Source: DASSNU01 sp035701265 | GTDB lineage: Bacteria; Gemmatimonadota; Gemmatimonadetes; Gemmatimonadales; Gemmatimonadaceae | Direction: 5' to 3' | Assembly (NCBI GenBank): GCA_035701265.1 | Contig: DASSNU010000016.1 | Location: 91,692-155,691 of the forward strand | Length of the DNA: 64,000 nucleotides | In this document: positions 43,734 through 52,173 of the stretch, one piece after another | Layout of the letters: each line of letters starts with the position of its first letter | Position numbering within the stretch: the stretch's first letter is position 1 | The notes under the pieces: generated by a model | The model's database searches: none | Seen by the model: the letters and a program-made list of their open reading frames with translations, nothing else | What the model was told of the DNA's origin: nothing | Made by a program: the position numbers and the translations under genes

Positions 43734-44501
43734 ATGATCCAAACCCACCACCTCTCCCGCCGGTACGGCCCCAAACTCGCCCTCTCGGATCTCAGCCTCC
43801 GCGTTGAACCAGGCGAGATCCTCGGCTTCCTCGGGCCCAACGGGGCGGGGAAGTCCACCACGGTCAAGATCCTCACGGGGATGATCCGCCCGACTTCCGG
43901 CAGCGCGCTGGTCGGCGGGTTCGACATCGTCCAGCAGCCCATCGAGGCCAAGAGGAAGCTCGGCTACGTGCCGGAGAGCGCGGCGGTCTACGACGGGCTC
44001 ACCGCCGCCGAGTACCTGGATCTGGTGGCGTGTCTGCACCACCTCGATCCAAAGGTCGCTCAGGCGCGGCGGAGCGAGCTGCTCGAGCTGTTCGATCTGC
44101 TCGAGGTGGAAGACCAGCGGATGACGGAGTTCTCCAAGGGGATGCGCCAGAAGGTGCTCCTCGCGTCGGCGCTCATCCACCGCCCGGAGGTGCTCTTCCT
44201 CGACGAGCCGCTGGATGGGCTGGACGCGAACGCGGCGCTGGTCGTGAAGGAAGTGCTCAAGCAGCTCGCCGCGCAGGGGAAGACGATCCTCTTCTGCTCG
44301 CACATCCTGGACGTGGTCGAGCGCATCTGCACGCGCATCGTCATCATCAACAACGGACAGCAGATCGCCAACGGCACGTCAGCCGAGATCCGTGAGACCA
44401 CCGGCACGGCCAGCCTTGAGCAGGCGTTCAGCAAGCTCACCGGCGTGAAGGACGTGGGCACGGTGGCCTCGGAGTTCATCGCGGCGCTGGAGAAGGCGTG
44501 A
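43734..44501 (+). CDS. ABC transporter ATP-binding protein
   Basis: 255 residues. Complete ATPase: Walker A GPNGAGKST, Q-loop region YVPESAAVYDGLTAAEYLD, signature FSKGMRQK (a variant of LSGGQ), Walker B VLFLDEPLDGLD and switch His in FCSHILD. ATG 43734 is the family start; the ORF before it is not protein-like. Its stop overlaps the permease start by one base (TGATG). Together they make an ABC-2 type exporter; substrate unknown. Confidence 0.9.
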   Translation: MIQTHHLSRRYGPKLALSDLSLRVEPGEILGFLGPNGAGKSTTVKILTGMIRPTSGSALVGGFDIVQQPIEAKRKLGYVPESAAVYDGLTAAEYLDLVACLHHLDPKVAQARRSELLELFDLLEVEDQRMTEFSKGMRQKVLLASALIHRPEVLFLDEPLDGLDANAALVVKEVLKQLAAQGKTILFCSHILDVVERICTRIVIINNGQQIANGTSAEIRETTGTASLEQAFSKLTGVKDVGTVASEFIAALEKA

Positions 44502-46153
44502 TGCCTGGCGCGCGGATGATCCCGAGATTCTTCGCGGCGCTCGGGATCGACTACGCACAGTGGTTGGCGCTCACCAAGGTGGCGCTCAAGCTGGACTGGC
44601 GGCAGACGTCGCTCGGCGGATCCAGGTACCGAGCCAGGCGCGGCAGCCGTGCGGCGATCATCTCGCAGCTCATCTTCTACGGGATTTTCGGCTTCTTCAT
44701 GGCGTTCGTGGTCTGGCAGGGCACCGACGTCTTTCTCGTGGGGCTCGTCCTGACGAGCTACGTCTTCTTCATCGTCGGTACGGCGGTGCTCATCGACCAC
44801 AACTCGGCGCTCACGTCGGCCACCGACTACGGCGTGCTCGCCTTCCAGCCGGTGTCGTCGCGCACGTACTTCGCCGCGAAGCTCGCCAACGTGCTCGTCT
44901 ACACGCTCGCCATCACCACGGTCGCAGCGTTCCTGCCGATCGTCGCGCTCTTCGTGGTCCACGGCGCCGCGATTGGATTCGCCGGTGTCGCCGCCATCTA
45001 CGGCATCTCGCTCGCCACTGCGCTCGGGATGCTCACGGGCTACGCGTGGATGCTGCAGCGCATCGGCGCCGATGCGCTCAAGCGCGCGCTGTCGTACGTG
45101 CAACTCGTGATGAGCTTCGCCATCTACGGCGGATACTTCCTGATGTCCAAGTCCGTCGTGAGCAACCTGGCGACGGCGAAGGTGCAGAAGACGCCCTGGT
45201 TGCTGTTGTATCCGGGCGCGTGGTTCTCGAGCTACCTGGATCTCGCCGCCGGAACGTGGAGCACGTTCGACGTCGGGCTGGCGATCACGTCGCTGGTGCT
45301 GCTGGGCGTGCTGGCCGCGGGGCTGGGAGGCCGGCTGTCGCTCGACTACTCCGCGCGGCTCGCGGCACTGGCAGCGACGCCGGTGAAGCAGAAGAAGTCG
45401 CGCGCGGCGCGCTCAGGAGGCGCGCGGTTGGAGTGGTGGCACCGCTCCGGCGAGGCGCGCGCGATGGCGGTGCTCGTTCGCAGCCAGTTCCGCAACGACC
45501 AGCGCTTCCGTCTCACGGTGCTCGGCGTCCTGCCGCTCACGCTGGTCTACGTGTTCATGGGCGTGCGCGACGGCACGATCGTGGATCCGTTCGTCCCGCC
45601 GCCTGCCGGGCACGGCGCACACTTCTCGCTCGTGACGGTGGCGGTGCTGATGTTTCCGTCGCTCCTCAAGATCAGCCTGTCGCAGAGCGAGTCGTTCCAG
45701 GCAGCGTGGGTGTTCTTCGCGTCGCCCACCGATCGGAAGCGCATCATCCAGTCGTCCAAGAACGCGCTGGTGACGTTCTTCCTGCTGCCGTATCTCGCGT
45801 TCGTGGCGGCGCTCTACGTATACTTCGTGCACAACGTGTGGCACGTGCTCCTGCACGTGCTCTTCCTGGGGCTCCTGAGCCACCTGCTCCTCCAGCTCAT
45901 GGTGCTCCTCGATCCGGAGCTCCCCTTCTCGCGGCCGTGGCAGAAGAGCCGCAACTCCGGGATGCTCTTCGGCTTCATGATGGTGATCTTCGTGGCTGCG
46001 GCATTGTTACAGGTCTTCGGACCGGAAATGTATCAGAGCGTGGCGACGATCGGCGTCGTGCTCGGTGTGCTCGTGGGCACGAGCATCATCGTCGATCTGC
46101 TCACGCGCGCGCGGATTGCCGGGCAGGCACACTCGCTCGAGTTCGAGGGATAG
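44501..46153 (+). CDS. ABC-2 type transporter permease
   Basis: 550 residues with about twelve hydrophobic segments in two groups, separated by a cytoplasmic loop rich in basic residues (PVKQKKSRAARSGGARLEWW, near 290-310). First helices: AAIISQLIFYGIFGFFMAFV, VFLVGLVLTSYVFFIVGTAV. Late helices: NALVTFFLLPYLAFVAALYV and GMLFGFMMVIFVAAALLQVF. No named subfamily is evident. Partner of the preceding ATPase, with which it is translationally coupled. Confidence 0.82.
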   Translation: MPGARMIPRFFAALGIDYAQWLALTKVALKLDWRQTSLGGSRYRARRGSRAAIISQLIFYGIFGFFMAFVVWQGTDVFLVGLVLTSYVFFIVGTAVLIDHNSALTSATDYGVLAFQPVSSRTYFAAKLANVLVYTLAITTVAAFLPIVALFVVHGAAIGFAGVAAIYGISLATALGMLTGYAWMLQRIGADALKRALSYVQLVMSFAIYGGYFLMSKSVVSNLATAKVQKTPWLLLYPGAWFSSYLDLAAGTWSTFDVGLAITSLVLLGVLAAGLGGRLSLDYSARLAALAATPVKQKKSRAARSGGARLEWWHRSGEARAMAVLVRSQFRNDQRFRLTVLGVLPLTLVYVFMGVRDGTIVDPFVPPPAGHGAHFSLVTVAVLMFPSLLKISLSQSESFQAAWVFFASPTDRKRIIQSSKNALVTFFLLPYLAFVAALYVYFVHNVWHVLLHVLFLGLLSHLLLQLMVLLDPELPFSRPWQKSRNSGMLFGFMMVIFVAAALLQVFGPEMYQSVATIGVVLGVLVGTSIIVDLLTRARIAGQAHSLEFEG

Positions 46154-46217
46154 GGGCGCAGAGCTGCGGCCGGCCCGGAGCGTCCATGAGCGCACGCGGC
46201 GCCCGCCGGCCAGGACC

Positions 46218-46253
46218 TTGACGCGACAGCGAATATGGACTAGACTAAGTCCA
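46218..46253 (+). promoter_or_regulatory. Toxin-antitoxin promoter and operator
   Basis: TTGACG (46218-46223), 17-base spacer, TAGACT (46241-46246). The inverted repeat TGGACT-6-AGTCCA (46236-46253) spans the -10, a typical position for autorepression by a Phd-type antitoxin. Confidence 0.65.
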
Positions 46254-46273
46254 ACTAACATCCGGATCGCTGC

Positions 46274-46594
46274 ATGAAGTCCTGGAACATCCACGAGGCC
46301 AAGACGCACCTGTCCCGCCTGGTCGACGCCGCCGCTGCGGGGGAGGAGATCGTGATCGCCAAGGCGGGAAAGCCTGTTGCCAAGCTGGTGCCGGTGTCCG
46401 CGGCGTCCGGCGCGCGCAAGCTCGGCGCGCTCGCCGGCAAGGTGCACGAGGCGCCGGACTGCTGGGAGCCAGATCCGGAGATCGAGGATCTGTTCTACGG
46501 AGGCGCCATCGAGCCGGCACGCGCGCGGCGCGTCGCCGAGGGGGATGCCGACCCGCGTACCGGACGTGCGCCACGGCGGACGCGGCGCAGATGA
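46274..46594 (+). CDS. Phd/YefM-family antitoxin
   Basis: 106 residues. The N-terminal DNA-binding Phd fold is MKSWNIHEAKTHLSRLVDAA, then GEEIVIAKAGKPVAKLVPV. The C-terminal toxin-binding tail includes CWEPDPEIEDLFYGG and ends in a basic stretch. It neutralises the downstream PIN toxin and should repress its own promoter at the operator upstream. The stop overlaps the toxin ATG (ATGA). Confidence 0.88.
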   Translation: MKSWNIHEAKTHLSRLVDAAAAGEEIVIAKAGKPVAKLVPVSAASGARKLGALAGKVHEAPDCWEPDPEIEDLFYGGAIEPARARRVAEGDADPRTGRAPRRTRRR

Positions 46595-46968
46595 ACCTGC
46601 TGCTCGACTCGCACACGCTCCTCTGGACGTTGCACGATCCGGGGCGCATGCGGAAGGAAACGGTGGACGCGATCCGCGATCCCGCGAACGGCGTGTTCTT
46701 CAGCGCGGCGTCGGCGTGGGAGCTCGAAATCAAGAGCGCACGCGGCAAGCTCCAGCTCCCCGCCGGGTGGCTCGACGCCGCCGAGCGAACGGGATTCGTG
46801 CACATGAGCATCACGGCGGCGGAGGCGCGTGCGAGCGCGCGGCTGCCGTGGCATCACGCCGATCCGTTCGACCGTCTGCTCGTGGCGCAGGCTCGCGCGC
46901 ACAGCCTCACGCTCGCCACGCGCGATCCGCTGCTCGCGCCGTACGGAGTGGCGATTCTCGAGGTGTGA
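46591..46968 (+). CDS. PIN-domain toxin (VapC-like ribonuclease)
   Basis: 125 residues. The PIN acidic residues are in place: Asp in LLLDSHTLLW, Glu in SAWELEIKSARGKL, Asp in HHADPFDRLLVAQA, and a fourth Asp in ATRDPLLAPYG. Magnesium-dependent endoribonuclease, held inactive by the antitoxin encoded four bases upstream in overlap. It stands 216 bases upstream of the formate dehydrogenase operon. Confidence 0.88.
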   Translation: MNLLLDSHTLLWTLHDPGRMRKETVDAIRDPANGVFFSAASAWELEIKSARGKLQLPAGWLDAAERTGFVHMSITAAEARASARLPWHHADPFDRLLVAQARAHSLTLATRDPLLAPYGVAILEV

Positions 46969-47109
46969 CGGTGAACGGCGTCGCCGCGCCCGGGCTGTCC
47001 GCTCGCGTCGAATGCCGTGGAGCACGGTGAGACAGGCGTCCCCGCGAATCGGCGCGATCTCCGCGCGACACCTTGCCCTCCTTCGGCAACGGCGCCCAAT
47101 ATTCGCAGA

Positions 47110-47152
47110 GGGAGCGGCTGGCGGCCGGCGCATGGGGCCTGGTCCGTCTCCC
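47110..47152 (+). promoter_or_regulatory. GC-rich structured leader before fdhA
   Basis: GGGAGCGG (47110-47117) can pair with CCGTCTCCC (47144-47152) with one bulged base. The intervening segment is GGCC-rich and self-complementary. It lies about 30 bases before the fdhA start. It could be a leader hairpin, but no known riboswitch class is recognised. Confidence 0.3.
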
Positions 47153-47184
47153 GCCTCCCGTTCAGCTCCAACGGAGTGATCTCC

Positions 47185-49215
47185 ATGAGCATGATGCTCA
47201 CCCGCCTCACCGAGCCGCTCGTTCGCGAGAACGGCGAGTTCCGCGTGGCCACGTGGGACGAAGCACTCGACCGCGCGGCCGACGGTTTCCGTCGCGTCAA
47301 GGAGCAGCACGGTGGCGATGCCATCGGCACCTTCAGCTGCTCCAAGGCCAGCAACGAGATGAACTACCTGGCCCAGAAGCTGACGCGCGTGGCCTTCGGC
47401 ACGCACAACGTCGACAGCTGCAACCGGACTTGACACGCTCCTAGCGTCGTCGGTCTGGCGACAGTGTTCGGGGCCGGTGGGGGGACCACCTCCTACCGTG
47501 AGGTGGAAGAGACGGACGTCCTCTTCCTCTGGGGAGCGAACGCCCGCGAGAATCACCCCATCTTCTTTCATCACGTCCTCAAGGCGATCCACCGTGGCGC
47601 GCGCATCTTCGTGGTGGACCCGCGCCGCACGGTGTCGGCGCAGTGGGCGGACGAATGGCTGGGGCTCAACGTAGGGAGCGACATCGCACTCGCCAACGCG
47701 ATGGCGCGCGAGATCATCCACGAAGGGCTCGTCAACGAGACGTTCATCCGTCGCGCCACCGAGGGGTTCGACTCGTACCGCGCGTCGGTGGAACCGTACA
47801 CGCTGGACTACGCGGAGCAGCTCACCGGCGTCCCGGCCGACGTGATCCAGCGCGCGGCGCATGCGTACGCGCGCGCGGACCGGGCGGTGATCTGCTGGAC
47901 GCTGGGGATCACGGAGCACCACAACGCGGCAGACAACGTGTTCGCGCTCATCAACCTCGCGCTTCTCACCGGACACGTGGGGAAGTACGGCTCCGGGCTG
48001 AGCCCGCTGCGCGGACAGAACAACGTGCAGGGGGGCGGCGACATGGGCGCCATCCCCAATCGCCTGGTGGGATTCCAGGACTGGACCACCGACGCCGCCG
48101 TGCGCGAGAAGTTCGAGCGCGCGTGGGGCGTGACCCTCAAGCCCGAATACGGGCGGCACCTGAGCGCGATGTTCGAGGCCATGGAGCACGGCGAGATGCA
48201 CGCCGCCTACGTGATCGGCGAGAACCCCGCGCTCTCCGAGGCCGACCAGGGACGCACCGAGCGACTGCTCGGCGGACTCGAGCACCTGGTGGTGCAGGAC
48301 ATCTTCTTCACCCGCACCGCCGAGCTCGCGCACGTGGTGCTTCCGGCGTCGTCGAGCTGGTGCGAGTCGGAGGGGACGGTGGTGAACAGCGAGCGCCGGG
48401 TGCAGCGGCTGCGCAAAGCACTGGAGCCGCCGGGGAACGCGCGCGACGACATGTGGATCATCTGCGAGATCGGAAGACGGCTCGGGCACGATTGGGGGAA
48501 TCCCTCCGCGGAAGACGTGTGGGAGGAGATCCGCGGCCTGGCGCCGATCTTTGCCGGGATGAGCTACGAGCGGCTGGAGCGCGAGAACGGATTGCAGTGG
48601 CCGTGCTACGACGAGCAGCATCCGGGTGAGCTGTTCCTGCACCGGCGGCTCTGGAAGGATCCTGTGGAGGGGCGGCGCGCCCCATTCTCGGTGGTGATGC
48701 ACGAGGGACCGTTGGAGATGCCAGACGCCGAGTATCCCTTCCAGCTCACCACCGGGCGCCGGCTCGATTCGTACAACACCGGCGTGCAGTCGGGAGGGTA
48801 CACGTCGCCGCTGCGGCGCGGGGAGACGCTCGACATGGGTCCCGAGGACGCGGCGCGGTTGCGCCTGAACGAGGGAGACATGGTGCGCGTCAGCTCGCGG
48901 CGCGGGAGCGTGGTGGCGCCCGTGCACATCGATCCGGCGTTGCGCGCCGGTCTCGTCTTCATGACGCCGCACTTCCAGGATGAGGTGAAGACGAACCTGC
49001 TCACGGTGGACTACACCGACCCCAAGTCGGGGACGGCGGAGTTCAAGGCATGCGCGGTGAGCGTGGAGCGGGTGAGCGCAGGGGGCAACGGCGCGCGCGC
49101 AGAGCACGACGCAATGACGAGGGCGGGTGACGGTGCTGGTACTGCGCGCGGAAAGGGGCGCCCGGTGGCGGCGAAGGCACCCGACGCCGCGGCAAGCGCC
49201 GGTACGTCTCACTAG
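47185..49215 (+). CDS. fdhA: Selenocysteine-containing formate dehydrogenase catalytic subunit (lacks N-terminal Fe-S part)
   Basis: 676 residues if TGA 47431-47433 is read as selenocysteine (residue 83). The frame is identical on both sides, and the context CNRT-U-HAPSVVGL matches the active site of E. coli FdhF-type enzymes (V-U-HGPSVAGL). Molybdopterin-binding features follow: VDPRRTVSAQWADEW, LRGQNNVQGGGDMG (with the conserved active-site Arg), VVLPASSSWCESEGTVVNSE, and a C-terminal dinucleotide-binding domain (TTGRRLDSYNTGVQSGGYTS). The ATG 47185 has GGAG at 47173-47176. The protein opens at LTRLTEPLVRENGEFRVATW, i.e. after the point where a full-length FdhA would have its [4Fe-4S] domain. 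That domain is encoded by the third gene of the operon. Oxidises formate to CO2, or the reverse. Confidence 0.88.
47434..47466 (+). promoter_or_regulatory. Bacterial SECIS element in fdhA
   Basis: Directly after the TGA, GTCGTC (47446-47451) and GGCGAC (47457-47462) form a six-base stem closing the loop GGTCT (47452-47456). The loop sequence, and its position 18 bases after the TGA, equal those of E. coli fdhF as I recall it, where GGUCU is bound by SelB. CAC (47434-47436) and GTG (47464-47466) can close the base. Confidence 0.82.
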
Positions 49216-49254
49216 ATCGAAGTCGGAGATCGAAGCCAGGAGGGGCGGTACACC

Positions 49255-51141
49255 GTGGACCTGCACCTGCTCGACGCCGAGCCGACAGCCGAGGAGCGCG
49301 AGGCCATCGATGCGCTGTTGGGCGCGCCGGAATCCACCTGGGAAGGTGGAGCGCGCACCGCGCGCGACGACCACACGGCGGCGCTCGGACGCGCGGCGCG
49401 CGAGCGGCGGCATCTTCTGCTTCCGGCCTTTCACGCCGTGCAATCGCGCGCGGGGTGGATCAGCGAAGGCGCACTCAACTACATAGCCGCGCGCCTCACC
49501 GTGCCACCCGCGGAGGCGTACGGCGTCGCGACGTTTTACGGGTTACTCTCCATGGTGCCGCGCCCGCGGCGCGTGCTGCACGTGTGCGACGACATCGCCT
49601 GTCGCGCGAAGGGCGCGGCGGAACTGTGCGCGCGGCTGGAGCAGACGGCGGGCGCGGCGTACCACCACGGTCCGGATGGCGACGCGCACGCCATCCCGGA
49701 GGATGGTGCGGTGTGGCTGCGCAGTCCGTGTCTCGGTCTCTGCGAGCAGGCGCCGGCGGCGCTCGTGACGGTGGCGGGGGAAGCGCCGATGGAGCGGCTC
49801 TTCGGCAACGTGACTGTGGAGCGCGCCGCGCGCGTGCTGCAGGGAGATCTTTCGGCCAGTGAAGAGGCACGCCCGCGCATTCCGCAGGCGGGAGATCCCG
49901 CGCTCCGGTTGCTGCGCCGCGTGGACGTGACCGATCCCGCCGACCTGGATGACTATCGCGCGCACGGCGGCTATCAGGCGTTGCGGCAGGCGGTGACGCT
50001 CGGCCCCGATGGCGTGATCCGCGAGGTGACGGACGCGCGTCTCATGGGGCGCGGCGGTGCGGCGTTCCCCACCGGTCGCAAGTGGGACGCCGTCGCGCGG
50101 CAGCCGGTGCGCCCGCACTATCTCGTCTGCAACGCGGATGAGTCGGAGCCGGGGACGTTCAAGGATCGCGTGCTCATGGAGGGCGATCCGTTCGGCGTGA
50201 TCGAGGCGATGACCGTGGCCGCGTACGCCACCGGATGCGAGCGTGGCTACATCTATCTGCGCGGCGAGTATCCGCTCGCGCGGGAACGGCTGCAGCACGC
50301 CATCGACGTGGCGCGCGCGCGCGGACTGTTGGGCGACGACGTGGGCGGCTACGGATTCCGCTTCGACGTGGAGATCCGCCAGGGCGCGGGTGCGTACATC
50401 TGCGGCGAGGAGACGGCGATCTTCAATTCCATAGAGGGATATCGTGGAGAGCCGCGCAACAAGCCGCCCTTCCCGGTGCAGGCCGGTCTCTTCGGCAAGC
50501 CGACGGTGGTGAACAACGTGGAGACGTTGGCGAACGTGCTCGAGATCCTGCGCATCGGCGGGCCGGCATACGCGTCCATCGGCACGGAGGGCTCCACGGG
50601 CACGCGGCTCTTCTGTCTCTCCGGCAACGTGAGTCGCCCGGGCGTGTACGAGGTGCCGTTCGGTGTCACGTTGCGCGAGATGATCGCGATGGCCGGCGGG
50701 GTGGCGGACGGGCGCGCGGTGCAGGCGGTGCTGCTGGGAGGAGCCGCCGGCGTGTTCGTGCGCCCGGACGAGCTGGACATCCCGCTCACCTTCGAGGGCG
50801 CACGCGCGGCGCGCGCCACGCTGGGCTCCGGGGTCATCATGGTGTTCGACGACCGCGCCCCGATGCTCGACATCCTGCTGCGCATCGCCGCCTTCTTCCG
50901 CGATGAATCGTGCGGACAGTGCGTGCCCTGCCGCGTGGGGACGGTGCGGCAGGAGGAGGCGCTGCACCGGCTGTCGGTGGGGAAGGCGCGCGGCGGGGTG
51001 AGAGAGGAGGTGGCGCTGCTCGAGGAGATCGGCGTCGCGATGCGCGACGCGTCGATCTGCGGATTGGGACAGACGGCATACAGCGCGGTGGAATCGGCCA
51101 TCGCGCGGCTGGGACTGCTGAACGGAGCGAGGACGCGATGA
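49255..51141 (+). CDS. NuoE-NuoF fusion: NADH-linked diaphorase subunit of formate dehydrogenase
   Basis: 628 residues. Residues about 1-190 are a NuoE-like thioredoxin-fold [2Fe-2S] domain (CDDIACRAKG and SPCLGLCEQAP give four Cys). Residues about 215-628 are NuoF: FMN/NADH site GRGGAAFPTGRKW, NADESEPGTFKDR, GAGAYICGEETAIFNSIEGY, NNVETLANV, and the [4Fe-4S] motif SCGQCVPCRVGT with a distal Cys in DASICGLGQ. GTG 49255 is chosen on the ribosome site AGGAGGGG (49238-49245). It passes electrons between NAD and the Fe-S chain of the formate dehydrogenase. The next gene overlaps by 4 bases. Confidence 0.92.
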   Translation: MDLHLLDAEPTAEEREAIDALLGAPESTWEGGARTARDDHTAALGRAARERRHLLLPAFHAVQSRAGWISEGALNYIAARLTVPPAEAYGVATFYGLLSMVPRPRRVLHVCDDIACRAKGAAELCARLEQTAGAAYHHGPDGDAHAIPEDGAVWLRSPCLGLCEQAPAALVTVAGEAPMERLFGNVTVERAARVLQGDLSASEEARPRIPQAGDPALRLLRRVDVTDPADLDDYRAHGGYQALRQAVTLGPDGVIREVTDARLMGRGGAAFPTGRKWDAVARQPVRPHYLVCNADESEPGTFKDRVLMEGDPFGVIEAMTVAAYATGCERGYIYLRGEYPLARERLQHAIDVARARGLLGDDVGGYGFRFDVEIRQGAGAYICGEETAIFNSIEGYRGEPRNKPPFPVQAGLFGKPTVVNNVETLANVLEILRIGGPAYASIGTEGSTGTRLFCLSGNVSRPGVYEVPFGVTLREMIAMAGGVADGRAVQAVLLGGAAGVFVRPDELDIPLTFEGARAARATLGSGVIMVFDDRAPMLDILLRIAAFFRDESCGQCVPCRVGTVRQEEALHRLSVGKARGGVREEVALLEEIGVAMRDASICGLGQTAYSAVESAIARLGLLNGARTR

Positions 51142-52139
51142 GCGAGCTGGTACAGATCGGTCCACCCAGGCGCACGGTCTCGCTCACGATCGATGGCGAG
51201 CGCGTGGAGGTGCCGGAGGGAACCACCATCTACGAGGCGTGCCGGCAGCGCGGCAACACGCTCCCCGCGCTCTGTTATCTGGAGACGCTTCACCCGGTGA
51301 ACGTCTGCCGCGTGTGCGTGGTGGAGGTCGAGGGCTCGCGCGCGCTCGTGCCGTCGTGCTCGCGCACGGTGGAGCCGAACATGGTGGTGAAGACCGACTC
51401 CGAGCGCGTGCGGCACAGTCGCAAGATGGTGCTCGAGTTTCTTGCCTCGTCCGTGGATCTGTCCACCACGCCCGACGTGGAGGAGTGGATGGCGGAGTAC
51501 GGCGCGGATGCGGAGCGCTACGGTCCGCCGGCGCCGCCGTCGCCTGCGGGGTGGCGGGATCGCCAGCAGGCGGGACACCACGCGCCCCCCGACCCCGACC
51601 ACCGCGCCACCGTGGCGCAGCCGCCCACGGTGGACAACGATCTGTACGTGCGCGACTACGCCAAGTGCATTCTCTGTTACAAGTGCGTGGAGGCGTGCGG
51701 CACGGACTACCAGAACACCTTCGCGATCGCGGTGGCGGGGCGCGGCTTCGACGCGCGCATCTCCACCGAGTTCGCGGTGGAGCTCCCCGACTCGGCGTGC
51801 GTGTACTGCGGCAACTGCGTGGCCGTGTGCCCCACGGGGGCGCTCATGGCGAAGACCGAGTACGACCGCCGGCAGGATGGCACGTGGGACGAGGAGCGGC
51901 AGACGGTGACGCGCACCATCTGTCCCTACTGCGGCGTGGGGTGCACGCTCGATCTCACGGTGCAGGACAACGAGATCGTGCGCGTGACATCGCCGCTCGA
52001 CCACGACATCACGCGCGGAAACCTCTGCATCAAGGGACGGTTCGGCTGGAAGTTCGTACAGAGCCGAGGTCCGTCGAGGGAGCGAGACGCACGAGGAAAG
52101 GACACGCGCTCACGCGCGCGGGAAGTGGCGGGCGACTAA
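51138..52139 (+). CDS. NuoG-like Fe-S subunit carrying the FdhA N-terminal [4Fe-4S] domain
   Basis: 333 residues. Domain order: [2Fe-2S] ferredoxin (about 10-95; LCYLETLHPVNVCRVCVVEV and PSC), a segment where a His-Cys3 [4Fe-4S] domain is expected but no cysteines occur (MVLEFLASSVDLSTTPDVEE), and a double [4Fe-4S] domain (CILCYKCVEACG and CVYCGNCVAVCP). Residues about 261-305 are a molybdopterin oxidoreductase Fe4S4 domain (CPYCGVGC ... GNLCIKGRFGWKFVQ). The protein stops exactly where a normal FdhA would continue into the molybdopterin-binding domains, followed only by a basic tail. It is therefore the missing N-terminal part of the selenoprotein encoded two genes upstream. ATGA overlap with the NuoEF gene. 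Confidence 0.88.
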   Translation: MSELVQIGPPRRTVSLTIDGERVEVPEGTTIYEACRQRGNTLPALCYLETLHPVNVCRVCVVEVEGSRALVPSCSRTVEPNMVVKTDSERVRHSRKMVLEFLASSVDLSTTPDVEEWMAEYGADAERYGPPAPPSPAGWRDRQQAGHHAPPDPDHRATVAQPPTVDNDLYVRDYAKCILCYKCVEACGTDYQNTFAIAVAGRGFDARISTEFAVELPDSACVYCGNCVAVCPTGALMAKTEYDRRQDGTWDEERQTVTRTICPYCGVGCTLDLTVQDNEIVRVTSPLDHDITRGNLCIKGRFGWKFVQSRGPSRERDARGKDTRSRAREVAGD

Positions 52140-52151
52140 GAGGACGTTCGG

Positions 52152-52173
52152 CGGCGCGCGGAGCTGCGCGCCG
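52152..52173. terminator. Hairpin between convergent fdh operon and fdhD
   Basis: CGGCGCGC-6-GCGCGCCG, perfect 8-base stem, 12 bases after the Fe-S subunit stop and directly abutting the fdhD stop. It could end transcription from both sides; no T tract. Confidence 0.5.

Noticed and set aside
47185..47464. fdhA as a pseudogene with a premature stop
   Set aside because: The frame is unbroken across the TGA, the TGA sits at the catalytic position and a SECIS-like hairpin follows at the right distance; selenocysteine explains all of this.
46495..49443. 982-codon antisense ORF opposite fdhA
   Set aside because: Low-complexity Arg/His/Gly-rich translation with no domain, mirror of a high-GC3 gene; the sense strand has clear family motifs.
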